From contig CAJJDP010000065.1 of NCBI GenBank assembly GCA_905182995.1, forward strand, positions 402,146-466,145: a stretch of 64,000 nt of DNA, in the 5' to 3' direction. Shown here in pieces: positions 34,372 through 45,839 of this stretch. Numbering within the stretch: position 1 is the first letter of the stretch; the number at the start of each line of letters is the position of its first letter. This DNA is from Paramecium octaurelia. Taxonomy: Eukaryota > Ciliophora > Oligohymenophorea > Peniculida > Parameciidae. The translations under genes and the position numbers were made by a program. The notes beneath the pieces were generated by a model. That model did no database searches. It was not told the origin of the DNA and saw only the letters and a list, made by a program, of their open reading frames with translations.

Positions 34372-36645
34372 AAGCTAAATCAAGGAGTCCTGATTAATAT
34401 ATTGAATAATTTCTAAAGAATCAATAAAAAGTAGAGGAAGATGAGTTTTAAACATTAGAGTTAACAAGAATGACCTCACTTAACAAAATTAATACTGACG
34501 GCTAAAACTTTTATATAAATATTTTGCATGGTAATTAAGAAATGACAATAAATCTTTCTTAATATTTACATGAATAGGTAAGCTTATAAATATAATTTAG
34601 TATGCTTTGAATCATTCCTTCAAAAATTACCCTCCAGAATAATATTATGGTAATTGTGAATACAAATTAAAAATTATTAAGGTTGATTAATGCAAAATGG
34701 AACACAGAACCACTTAAATGTAATTTAGGTATATTGATTAATAAATTAAATAAATAGATTAGATGAGGGAAAAGGTATTGCATATTATAGAGTTGGTGTA
34801 GAGGATGATGGAACTCCAACTGGCATAAATTTAGATGAAATGTTGGTATCAATTTAATGGCTAATTAAATTTGCAAATAATAACAAAGCGGAAATAATAT
34901 TATAGAAGATGCATTAAGGAAGAACCAATTCATAAAAGATAGCAGAATTCATGGTTAGAAGAAGGCTCTAAGACTCAATTAAGACTGATATTAGAATAGT
35001 GATGTTGGGATAGGTGAACTCTGGTAAGTCCTCTTTAATTGGGATGATCACAACAGGTAAATCAAATATTGGAAGACAATAATTTGGCAAATTATTTAGA
35101 TAGGTTGTCGGATTTGATAGCAAAGGCAAAGTTGTGAATAAACTCAATCTGTTAGGATAAGAAAAAGAAGATGAATATGTTTTTGAAAATGCTACAAAAA
35201 TCATAACTTTTATTGATCTAAAGGAAAGTCAACATTATAATAATAATGAAGCAATGTAAAATATTTAATCTCAATTTCCTAATTACTTTCTGTTGGTTAT
35301 AAATGCTATTTAGTAATTAGGAGCAGAATTTATTTAATAATTAAAATTAACATTATCTTAATAGATTCCGATTTTCATTGTGGTTACTCATGCTGATAAA
35401 TTGAAAGATGATTATGAATTAGAAATACTATTGTTTAATATTAGATAAAAGGTAAAGTAGCATATCATCAAAACAATTCCTATTATTTTAGTCAGATCGA
35501 CTGAAGATGTTATGTTATTTAGTAAATAAATAATAGATTAGTATGAAAAGGAAACTGTCATACCAGTTTTTATTCTATCCAATTTAGAATATAAAACCCA
35601 TAACTTGTTTCTATAATTTTTGAATCAATTACCTTTAAGAAATGAATTTACCAATAATAATACTCAACCAGTTGAATTTGGTATTCATTAAACCTTTGAA
35701 ATTGCTCTGAATAAATAAATCAATGATGAATAACCAACAATTGAATCTGAAAGCTTCACTGTTGAAGATGTAAATATTTTTAATTAAATTTAGTTAACTT
35801 TAAGATCCAACAAAGGATTAATTCAAGTACAAGATAGGAAATTATTAATCTTAGGAGGAACTGTAACAAAAGGCATCATAAAAAAAGGGTAATCTTTATT
35901 GATGGGCCCAGATAAAATGGGAAACTTTTATCCTGTTTAAGTTTAAAATCTGTAATCTAATAGAGTTAAAGTGAAGTCAGCTTTAAGTGGTCAACTGTGT
36001 ACAGTCTAATTTTCACTTGTCAATTCTTATGTAAAAAACTTTGGAACTGTTGAAAATCCAATAAGAAGAGGAATGGTTTTGGTTGATTCTAAGCTTAAAC
36101 CTAATAGTTACACGATTTTCATTGTTAATTTATAATTTTTTTCAGCAGGGTGGAAACAATTTCAATAATAATAATAATAGTAAGAGTTGATATCTTTGAA
36201 TCAAACTTAATACTTAAATGCTTCTAATGAAAAGATAAGTTTATCCTAATCTCATGAATTATTAGTTCATACACCATATTCCAAGTAAGTAGATATTAAA
36301 TTAGATAAATTTGCTTAATTTTGGAAAATCTGCATCAAAATCCCTTTATGTTGGTTAAACAACCTAATTTGTCAAGATAACCTTCAAGATCTGTTGAGGG
36401 TAAACTTGCTTCGTCATCCTCAAAGTATCTTTAAAAAAGTAAATCAAAAAGAGAGAAAGTTTAATAAAGTATTGTCATGTATAAACTATTTAGAAACAAA
36501 TGTATTTGAAATTAAATCTGGTGAAACACTATCCTTAAAATTGAGATTTAAATATTAAAGTGAATATTTGACATAAGGTATGAAAATAGTTATTATGGAA
36601 TAAAAATTTTCTGCTTTTGGACATGTGGTATCGATGGAAATTTGA
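34372..36645 (+). CDS. GTPBP1/2-like translational GTPase with degenerate G motifs
   Basis: A protein of ~720-730 residues, related to GTPBP1/GTPBP2, EF-Tu-like GTPases linked to mRNA surveillance and ribosome-stall rescue. The N-terminal domain has GIAYYRVGVEDDGTPTGINL, as in GTPBP1. The P-loop GQVNSGKSS is intact. The expected DxxG motif reads D-L-K-E and the NKxD motif reads T-H-A-D, so GTP hydrolysis may be altered. The domain-II region LLILGGTVTKGIIKKGQSLL, then the terminal beta-barrel (IKSGETLSLKLRFKYQSEYL, then TQGMKIVI) complete the fold. At least four introns are supported (23, 29, 20 and 25 bp). One more is needed near 36130-36240 and was not resolved. Confidence 0.78.
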
Positions 36646-36777
36646 GATTTATTATTTAAGCAATTCTTATTAATGGTTGAATAAGAATATATAATTTAGT
36701 AAGTCACTGTAGTTTTGAAAGTGTTTAAGTTTAAATAAGTCTTTTGGATATTAATTAAATATATATATATTAATAAA

Positions 36778-37208
36778 ATGTCCAATAATCCTGCGTTGTA
36801 AAAGTTTTTATAGAACAATCCATTCATAGAAGGGATTGTACTAATGGATAAGGAAGGAATAGAGTAAGAAATTTAGAGAAACTTAGGATTATAGGAGCAT
36901 TCTAAAATGAAAATAACAAGTTGAGAACAGGAGCATAATCATTGATGTATGTCGTGGCTATTCAGTAATGCAATGAAAATTTAAGAAAACTTTCTGATTC
37001 TGAAACAAAACAAATTACATTAGTTTATGAGTATTGAATGGTTTGTAAACTTAGTGAATGGATTCTATATTTCGAAATTTGGTCCCATTCAATTTTGATA
37101 TTTTATTGCAATGTCAAAGCAAACATAGTGTCATTAAAATAACTTGGACAGGAATTAAAGCGCCTACTTTAGTCTTATAATGATTTATTAGAAAAATAGT
37201 AAAAATGA
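36778..37208 (+). CDS. Roadblock-fold Ragulator subunit, LAMTOR5-like
   Basis: A 127-residue protein with two introns (23 and 24 bp; frame exact). Starts MSNNPALQKFLQNNPFIEGI, then VLMDKEGIEIIG, a pattern of 'helix, then I.gvl..D..G' seen in LAMTOR5/HBXIP and other small roadblock/LC7 proteins. The continuation, NENNKLRTGAQSLMYVVAIQ, then ITLVYESEWILYFEI, alternates helix and strand as in that fold. The C-terminal ~25 residues form an added helix. LAMTOR proteins form the Ragulator scaffold for Rag GTPases on lysosomes. The fold is likely; the exact subunit is inference. It ends 24 bp before the next gene on the same strand. Confidence 0.5.
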
Positions 37209-37232
37209 ATTAAATATATTAAATCATTTATA

Positions 37233-38051
37233 ATGTCATTAAGAACATTTATTTTGATATGTTTGATATTTGTAACATATTGCAAAGAGTCAGGTGAAAA
37301 ACATCTTACAATTCTAACCCAGTCAATCGGATCTATGTTGGTTTCAGAAATTGGAGACAAAGTACATCTATATTTTAAGATAAAACTAGACATTCTTCTT
37401 AGCAGCAATTTTGTCTATGAAGTTCAATAGAATGGCAGTATTCGCTGGAGCAGCAGGAGCTTTAGTATTAATGACAGCAATAAGTTGTGCCTTCGGTATT
37501 ATAGTTCCAAGTCTTCTACCTCGATTTTACACTGCAATTGTTGTGACAATTATATTTTACTTTTTTGGAGCCAAATTACTTTACGAATGGTACCATATGG
37601 AGAATGAAGGGGATAAGGAAGAATTGAAATAGGTAGAAATGGAGCTCGAAGAATTAGATAAAAAACTTTTGAGCAGCCACAAAATTATAGATCCTGAAAA
37701 TCCATCAGAAGGATAAAAAACAACAAGTAATCATCCGAATTTTATTTAGATCTGGCTGCTGTTGTGCCAATTTAATAAATAATATGGTAAGCATTTATAA
37801 TGACATTTTTGGGAGAATGGGGTGATAGAAGTTAGATAACAACCATCAGTTTGTCAGCTGTCTAGGATGCAGATATTGTTTTTCTAGGTTGTAGTTTAGG
37901 CCATTTAATTTGTACTACTATCGCTGTAGTTGGAGGAAAACTATTAGCACATTCAATCTCCGAGAAGACTGTTAATTTGGCTGGAGGAATAGTTTTTATC
38001 GTCTTTGGTTTGATGCATACTTACGCTTTAATTACGGGCGATTTAGATTGA
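37233..38051 (+). CDS. GDT1: GDT1/TMEM165-family Ca/Mn:H+ exchanger
   Basis: A 255-residue polytopic membrane protein with two introns (28 and 23 bp; frame exact). It begins with a signal-like hydrophobic segment (MSLRTFILICLIFVTYC) and has the two family signature motifs, each within a membrane helix: VSEIGDKTFFLAAILSMKFN, and later FLGEWGDRSQITTISLSAVQ (both E-x-G-D-K/R-T/S). Six or seven membrane segments follow the usual arrangement, with an acidic cytosolic loop (ENEGDKEELKQVEMELEELD) between the two halves. TMEM165/Gdt1 proteins supply Mn2+ and Ca2+ to the Golgi and are needed for glycosylation. Confidence 0.93.
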
Positions 38052-38259
38052 TAATTATCAATATATTGATGGCAATTTAAATGAATCTTCTTCATTCTAA
38101 AATTTAATTCTTAATCCAAAGCGAAAGAAATTAATCTCAAATAATAGGTGCAAATTGCTTAATTTATTTGTGGCTCTATGGGAACAGAGTGGGAAATATA
38201 GAAGTTTATAAAACTTGAATTGTTTATAAAAAAAAAGAAATCTTATTTTTAAATAAATA

Positions 38260-39306
38260 ATGGGAAAGAAGGAAACAAAAGATAAAAAGCCTGCTTAATT
38301 CAAGTAAATCATTTGTGAATTCCTATTAGAAAGATCTATGAGTTGTTATCAAAATACTCCTAAGTGATTATAGTTGGATTAGCTAATGTTGGATCCAAAT
38401 AAGTATAAGACATTAGAAGAATTTTGGCAAAGAGAAATGCTCTTCTAGTAATTGGAAAGAATGTATTGAGCCATTTCTATATTTAGACATTGTTTAAGAA
38501 AGTTTTGGCAACAAGAGTGTAAGATTTACCAGAAAGCCATGAATATTATGAAGATTTGAAGAAATTCGGAGCTGCAATTAAAGAATTAGATGTCCTAAAG
38601 AATTAAGTTGCTGGCAAAGTAGGATTCGTATTTACCGATACACCTGTATTCGATCTTAAATCTGTTATTGAAGAAAATAAGGTTGAAACACCAGCCAGAG
38701 TAGGTGCTATTGCTCCAATTGATGTTGTTATTCCTCCTGGTCCCACTGGCATGGACCCAGCTTCAATTCAATTCTTCCACGCTTTGCAAATACCAACAAA
38801 AATTGAAAAGGGATAAATCTAAATCACCAAAGACTTTGTGGTTTTGAAAACAGGATAAAAAGTAGGATAATCATAAGCTGTTTTGTTATAAAAATTGGGA
38901 AAGAAACCATTTTTATACGGTATGGAAGTATTGGCTTGTTATGACAATGGATCTATTTTGAATAAATAACAAGTATCCGTTAATTTGAATGATGTTCTTG
39001 CTAAATTCTAAAAGAATGTGACAAACATTTCTGCAATCTCATTGGCTAATGGTATTATGATATATCATATTTCTAGGTTGGGTAAATGAGTCTTCAGCTC
39101 CATATTTGTTAGCTAATGCTTTCAAGGATTTGGCTGCTATTGGATTGTAATCAGGATTTATTTTTGATCAAATTAAACAATCCAATGCTCCAGCTGCAAC
39201 CACAGCTCCAGTTGCTGCAAAGGTTGAAGATAAACCAGCTTAATAAGCTCCAGCAAAAGCAGAAGAACCTGAAGAAGATGTTGATATGGGTGGCTTATTC
39301 GATTGA
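38260..39306 (+). CDS. RPLP0: Cytosolic ribosomal protein uL10 (stalk protein P0)
   Basis: A 323-residue protein with three introns (26, 24 and 25 bp; frame exact). P0 anchors the P1/P2 stalk that recruits translation factors. Starts MGKKETKDKKPAQFKKIYEL, then VIIVGLANVGSKQVQDIRRI, GKNTLFKKVLATRV, PPGPTGMDPASIQFFHALQI, and PTKIEKGQIQI. An Ala/Pro-rich hinge follows, ending in the acidic P-protein tail EEPEEDVDMGGLFD, the equivalent of the usual DDMGFGLFD. The second intron must be spliced to give the conserved GKNT; reading through it inserts unrelated residues. It binds uL11, whose gene is also in this window. Confidence 0.95.
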
Positions 39307-39339
39307 TAAAGTATAGTATAAATAATAATATAAAATAAA

Positions 39340-40512
39340 ATGAGTTTATTAGAGAAATTTCTTTTAATTCCAAATGATCTATCAAGTCCTCGATTATTTG
39401 CTGTGAGTTAAAAATGGTATCTTGTATAAAAATGCAATTTATAGGTTTGAGTAATTTCAGGATGAATTAAATTGCTCCAATTCGAATTTCACTTAGATAG
39501 ATAACTATTCTCTCTGGTAACTCAATCAATAATTGTCATAGTATTTGTTAGGAAGAATCATAACAATTATAAGGCTTGACTGCAAATTTCTAAACTGAGT
39601 TCAACATCAATCCTCAAATAATTAAATAAAATTCGTAAGAGCAAGTTCTCAAAGCAGATAAACTTTACCAGGTTCATTTTGTGTGCTCAGAAATATGGAA
39701 TTTCCTGATGCAACACATCAACGGAGGTTTTTATAATCGTTATTCTTCCATAGGACCTTGCTTACCAATTTACACAATGGAAATACACAATATCATAAAA
39801 AGTAGTATTTATGACTTTACTTTTCTGTCACAACGCGATATCGAATTATTACCAAATGATCTCGTAATACCAGTAGACATGACTTAAATGGAGTTCTTGA
39901 TTTAAAATGAAGATGATTCCTTTACATACCTAACCAAAGTTGTTCCTTTGGCTTTTACAGTCGAATAAGTTATTAACAAGATACTGGCATCACAATTCAA
40001 CATATCAAATTATTTATGCTTTAATTAAACAAGCAAAAAGATTATATTAAATAAAAATTCAACTTTAATCTATGAATTAGAGTTCAAATCTCTGTGGTTT
40101 TTTAAACCCAACAAGAGAGACCTTGGATTTTAAGAAAATTTTGATGAAATTACCATGTAGTAGGATTTCCAAAATCTCATTACTGATTCAACAGAATCTA
40201 CTTTTGAATCAAGGGAAATCCAATCAATATTAGACAGCAGTTCAAAATCACATGAATTCGAAGATGATATCAACAATTTGAGTATTGCACTTTTATAATT
40301 ATATAGTGTTGAGAGATATTAATGAATTCAAAAACGAAATCTAAACCATTCTCTAATATCATAAAAAATAACCTCTAACATTACTAAAAGAGGAACAGGC
40401 CATTGAAAATATAAATCAAATTATCTTATAGATTGAGTAGGAAAACTGTTTCAAAAAAGAGTAACAAGAAGAAGGAACTAATGATGAACTTATCGATTAT
40501 TAGGATATTTGA
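39340..40512 (+). CDS. DUSP-like domain protein (ubiquitin-protease N-terminal type)
   Basis: A 361-residue protein with three introns (37, 25 and 25 bp; frame exact). The N-terminal ~130 residues resemble the DUSP domain of ubiquitin-specific proteases: AVSQKWYL..., a polar linker ending in DNYSLC, then KADKLYQVHFVCSEIWNFLM, QHINGGFYNRYSSIGPCLPI, then YTMEIH. There is no Cys/His peptidase domain. The middle (LVIPVDMTQMEFLIQ...) may be ubiquitin-like. The C-terminus is a Gln/Glu-rich helix. It could be a protease-less adaptor. The DUSP call is by pattern only. Confidence 0.45.
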
Positions 40513-40524
40513 TTTCATTATAAG

Positions 40525-42120
40525 TCAGTCAGTTTTTATTTGTTTCTTTATTCTATCATTTATTTAATATTGATTCTTAAGACGTTGGTTGCACAATTCC
40601 CTCAGGACCAAATCTGCTATCTCTCCATTCTCATTGAATTCAACCTCTTTATTCGATAAACTATTCTCAGATATCAATTCCAAAATCACTTGTTAATAGT
40701 CATCTATTAGGAATTTGAAACATTTCAACTTGCAAATAGGACATTTCCAAATCTTTTTGTCCCTTTGATCATCTATAGCAGTTATAAAATTCTCCAAATC
40801 AAAACACTGCAGATGATTACAAAATCGACCTCTAGCTGGAATATTAATTAATTGTAAAGTGATAGGACATAATAGACTGATTTTTATAGATTTTATTTTG
40901 ACATCCTTATTTGTAGAGCATTCTTATTTGAATAATTTGAATGAATCTTCAATACTTAAATAGTTTTTATGATATTGTTTAATATCCAAGATGAATTCTT
41001 TGGCATTCAATTAATTAATCGAGAATATACCTAAAAAATAAATACACTAATGTTATATTCTAAATTATTTTTTAAACTCCTCATTAGATTTGTATTCAAT
41101 TAAAGTAATACGATTTTATTCATTATGTTTGATATGATTAGTAATATTAATGGAATCATCCTTTCGTTTCTTAACACTATAATTGATGCTTAAAGGTTTG
41201 AACTCAGCCAATTTGACTCCATTCATCTGTAATTCCCCATAATCAGGCCAAGTGATTTCATTTAATCCATCCTTCCCATCTATTCTTAAACATCTAATCT
41301 CTATTTGAGATCCCTTATGTTTTACAGGACAATTGAATAAAAAATGCTTCTCATTTTTGTATTGAAGAAACTATTGAAATGTAGATTGAACTATCTAATC
41401 GATCACTTTGTTTTGAGGATTGAGCATTACAAGAGTACAATATGGACAAATGAAATCTTGAATATCGTGATTGATTTGCAAACAAAAACCATGAAAATTC
41501 TATGAACAAATTTTGCATTATAGAACTTTGGAAGTATTCAATTTAGTTTTGATTTGCACATACAAACCAGGCTATGAATGACAATAGCATTTCAGAAAGT
41601 TAACATCTTATTGTGTTTCATTTTATTTATCATTATTGGATTGAGAATTTCTCAATTAATTTAATAATTGTTATTCTTTATCCTTAATGAGTTTTAATCT
41701 ATCACGAATGCCTTCATAATAGATATGAATTTGTTTATTAATGAATTTGGTTAGTTCTTCTAAAATTGAGTAAGATTTGATGATCTTGTCTTCATAATAA
41801 AACATAGTGATTGTAATCAATTATCCTAAATATATAGGTCTTGTAGGATTAATATTAGTAGATTATAAACTACATTTCTTCATTCTGAGTAGATGACTAA
41901 GTAAACATTCAGTTAATTTAGGGATGAATTGTTTATCCTATTTATATTTATTACCACCAAGACACTTAATGATATCCTGTTTTTTTTGTGTTGAAATTTA
42001 GTCAACTTTCAACTCCAGACAACCTTGTCTAATGAATTCAGGGACTTTGAGTTCAATGTCTTATTTAATTGTTAAGAGTTCCTTAGTTATTTCATCTTGA
42101 AGTTAATTATTTTAGTTCAT
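40525..42120 (-). CDS. SIZ/PIAS-type SUMO E3 ligase with PHD finger
   Basis: A 531-residue intronless frame. Domain order matches plant and yeast SIZ proteins. An N-terminal SAP-like helical region comes first (LKVPEFIRQGCLELKVDQ...). A PHD finger follows near residues 200-255 (FLKCYCHSQPG... KVLQCKICSQNFHGFCLQIN, then FICPYCTL). A PINIT-like beta domain is next. The SP-RING is CPITLQLINIPARGRFCNHL, then QCFDLENFITAI, then WKCPICK; the Cys-x-x-Cys, His and Cys ligands fit, with the usual loss of two RING ligands. It transfers SUMO from UBC9 to chromatin and transcription proteins. Convergent with the DUSP gene, with 12 bp between the stops. Confidence 0.88.
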
Positions 42121-42164
42121 ATTTTAAATTATTCTACAGAATTTAATAAAGAAATTAAATTTTA

Positions 42165-43522
42165 ATGAAAATTTTAAGCAAGAAAATAATTAAGGGAGTT
42201 GGATTCATAAAAGTAGTACCTGAGGAAGATGATGATTTTTGGCATTTATATAATTTATTGTCTGTTGGAGACATAATAAAGACAAGCACACATAGAAAGA
42301 TAGTGAAAGAAAGTTATTATAAATATGATTGATTAGGTTAAACTGGTACTAAAGTATCTGAGAAAAGAAGAATATTTGTATTTTTGAAGGTTCATGAAAT
42401 TAATTATTGGGCAGATCAATATCTATTGTTATCAATAAAGGGTAGGAATTGCTAAGAATCTCATTGGTTATCTTTGGGTTAGTTTCACACTTACGAAGTT
42501 GAATTGAATTAATAAATAGTCATATACAAAGAAAACTGGGATAGATTTCATTATGCAATCTTGGATTAGATAAAACAATAGTAAAGTTCATCAGAAGTGG
42601 CCGCATTAATAATGGAAGAGGGAGTAGGTCACCTATGTTTGATAGGGTCAGCTACTACTAGATTGAAGTAAAAAGTAGAGAAATAGATAACGAAGAAGAG
42701 AAGCGCTAATGAGTAAAGAGAAAAGGCTATGGAAGAGTTTTTTAAAACATGTTTGGCAGCCTTGGAATAAGATTCATTGTTTGAATAAGTAAAGTGTTTG
42801 ATCGTGGCATCTCCAGGGTAGTAGTACTGATTATAGTGTAGATTTGTAAAGGATGATTTCTATTTATTTCTGAGAAATACATTTTAGAAGGAGGAGAAAT
42901 ATAAAGGAAAATAGAAAATGCTAGATAAAATCTTTCTAGTAAAATCAAGTTCTGGCTATTTGAACAGCCTAATGGAAATTTTATAGGATCAATAAGTTTA
43001 GTAAAGATTAGAAAATACAAAGTAGAATACTCGGATATATTTAGAGCTATGTAAGAAGTGATGATCTTGGAGAAATTCTTTTAATAACTTCGATTAGATA
43101 TAACCAAGGTGGCTTACGGAAAGAAAGATATTGAATTTGCTCATAGTTTAGGCGCAATTCAGACTCTACTAATAAGTGATAAAGTGGCAAGAGCCAAAGA
43201 TCCAAAAGTAAGGAGATAATGGTTGAAAGTGATTGAAGAAATCAAGAATAAGGGTGGAGAAGTGTTTATCTTCTCTAGTTTACATCCTTCTGGGAAACAA
43301 TTGAACAACTATACTGGAATAGCAGCTATCTTATATGTTTCAGTTCAGTTTGATTATGAAGATGATGATGAAGAAGAAGAGCAAGAAGAACAAGTTGTTT
43401 AATAGATTCAATAGCACTAACACTAATTTGCTTAAGATGAATTCAAAATGGATGTAGTAGTTTAAAAGAAATTCGAGGAGTTCGGCATGGAAGATGGAGA
43501 TGATGTTGATGATGATATTTGA
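42165..43522 (+). CDS. PELO: Pelota (Dom34), ribosome-rescue factor
   Basis: A 428-residue protein with three introns (24, 24 and 23 bp; frame exact). Pelota is an eRF1-like protein that works with Hbs1 and ABCE1 to split stalled ribosomes. N-terminal Sm-like domain: [20 protein letters not shown], then [20 protein letters not shown] and [10 protein letters not shown]. Central domain: [20 protein letters not shown] and [17 protein letters not shown]-terminal domain: [24 protein letters not shown] and [20 protein letters not shown], then GIAAILY. There is no GGQ motif, as expected for Pelota rather than eRF1. The C-terminal tail is an unusually long (~65 residues) Asp/Glu- and Gln-rich extension. 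Confidence 0.96.
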
Positions 43523-43560
43523 ATGTTAATATACAATTATATAGATAAAAATATAACATC

Positions 43561-45758
43561 TCATCTTCTGCTGTAAGGATACTTCTTTCTAGCTTTATAC
43601 AAACCGAGCTTCTTTCTTTCCACTTATCTACTATCAGTTCTTGTTAACAGTAACTTTCTGAATATTCCCTTGATACTTGGACACATTTTAACGATGGCTC
43701 TACTCAAGGCTGAGCATATGCATTGAGATTATGCTGACTGACTTCCTCCTCTTATTACACTAATGTTTACAATAAGATTATTACACATTCACATCAACTA
43801 AACATGAAAGATGAGCCAATTCTAATACTCTCAATGCTGTTCTTCTGTATACAGGATGAGTAAAGTAATTGATTAAGTTCTTGCCATTTACTGTCACCTC
43901 TCCTACTCCTTTCTTGAGTTACACATAACAAATTGACGACTTTCTTCTTCCTCTTCCCACATAATAAAGTAGAGAAGATTCACTATAGTCTTTTTCTATT
44001 AATTAATCGATTTGGATTGCACTCTTCTCTTTGAAATCCTCAATTTTAACTTCTTCTTCAACTACATCCTCAAAATCTGGATCTACATCATCAGCCATCA
44101 TTGCTGTGCTTGGTACTTCATAAGTATATGGATTTGTATTGTCACTAAATGCTTATAATCCATCGTTAATTTATTCCCTATTTAATTTGAAAATATTTGT
44201 TAAGTAATGATGGAAGAATTCTAAATTGCTTGGTTGTTAGAACTCTTTGTATAATTCAACTGAAAATTGATACTCATCTTTTTTCACTTCATCCACCTTC
44301 TCCTCAAAGAATTCTTTAACACTAACTTATAATAATTAAATACTGTCTATTATAGGGTTGTTTCTTGATGTCCACAAAAGTATCTTGCTATTTGTGGAGC
44401 TTAACTTTAGGGAAGATAGTCTAAAATGAAGACCTAAAATCTTTCCAAAACAGACTTTGTCCTTTAATCTTCTCTACATCTTAAAATACAGATTCATATC
44501 CCTTTATCTTATTATTTGGATCCTTATACAAATCCTTTATGAATTTAGGAGCACCTAATAACAAAAAGTCTATATTTTCAACAATATCCTACAATTTGAC
44601 AGGATCAATGATTCTTTTATCAATTTTTTTGGCTTTCATTTGAAGTTACAAAGATTATCTATCTAGATTCTTGAGGTATTTATGTATCTATTTTAATTCC
44701 CAAATTTCTTGATCTCTTGCATTTATTAGCTTTTTTGGTTCTTTAGGTTCTTATTATTTATTGGCTAATCTTTTCAAATATGCTCGTTTAACAAAATTTA
44801 AATTAACCTTATCTATAATTGACTATTCAGTTTATAATGCCTCTTGACCATCAGAGGGTCTGATGTATCTCATTTTTAATAGTCGCTCATCATCTGATAT
44901 TTCTTCAACAGTGCATCCAGATTCATAGAAATCAAGATCCTTTAGATAGGCCTTTCCAAAAGTGAGTTATTGATTTTTATCATTATATTTAGGGTCATAA
45001 ATTTAAAAATCTTCTAAATCCTTTTGCAAATTTTCCCTTGCCATCTCTTCAGCTACTGCATTCACGGAATTAGCATCTACGTATTTATTTAGAATAGCTT
45101 CATCATTAATTTTCTTATCAAAATCTTAAGCATCATCACCTAAAATTTATTTTCTTTCCTCCTCTGGTAATTTTTTTATTCCTTCTAAAAATCTATCGAA
45201 TACAACTTTTCTTGCTTTTGCTATATATTCAGGTGCTTCACTTTTAATCAACAAATCTTGAGAAGTTTGTAGAAGTTCAGTTTCTGACATTACTCTCTAA
45301 ATACTTAGATTGTACAAATACCATTTATGATAACAATCCTTAAACTTTACGATTGTATTCTGCTTCATATTACTGTCCTTTCTTCATTTTGATATCATAA
45401 ACGAAATCATCGAAAAATAATCCTAAAGGACAATTCGTCTCTTCATCAATGTAGACATGTTTCAATACATTTTATAGTAAATCTTAGCCAGTTTTTTAAG
45501 TCGATTCCAATTTATCTTCCTGTTTAGGCTGCATTTCTCTCACTCGTCTAAATTTAGCTAATTTACATACTGTGTCACTCTGCTTTTAATTTTTGACAAT
45601 TTCTTCTTATAGACTGCATGCGATTGCTTTTGTGAATCATCATAGGAAGTAATCTTAGGTCTATAGGCCAAGTCCTCCTTTTCTGGATACAAGGGAGGTA
45701 CAACGAAAAAATTTCGTTGTGCTACGCAGAACCTCAGTCTGCTCACTAATCTGAGCAT
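43561..45758 (-). CDS. MRPS9: Mitochondrial ribosomal protein uS9 with very long N-terminal extension
   Basis: A 700-residue protein with four introns (23, 25, 22 and 25 bp; frame exact). Starts MLRLVSRLRFCVAQRNFFVV, a basic, hydroxylated amphipathic leader typical of mitochondrial import. Only the last ~150 residues are the uS9 domain: YYVGRGRRRKSSICYVQLKK, GVGEVTVNGKNLINYF, VLELAHLSCLVDVNVVIRGG and SALSRAIVKMCPSIKGIFRK, then DSRQVERKKLGLYKARKKYP, then YSRR. The extreme C-terminal basic tail reaches the ribosomal P site. The ~530-residue extension is helical and charged. Ciliate mitochondrial ribosomal proteins are known for large extensions, and this one is larger than the conserved core. 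Confidence 0.9.
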
Positions 45759-45839
45759 AATTATTTAAATAAATTATTTATACCTAATTTATATATAAAT
45801 ATTTAAATTATTGCATTTATTCATTAATTAAAATTAAAG

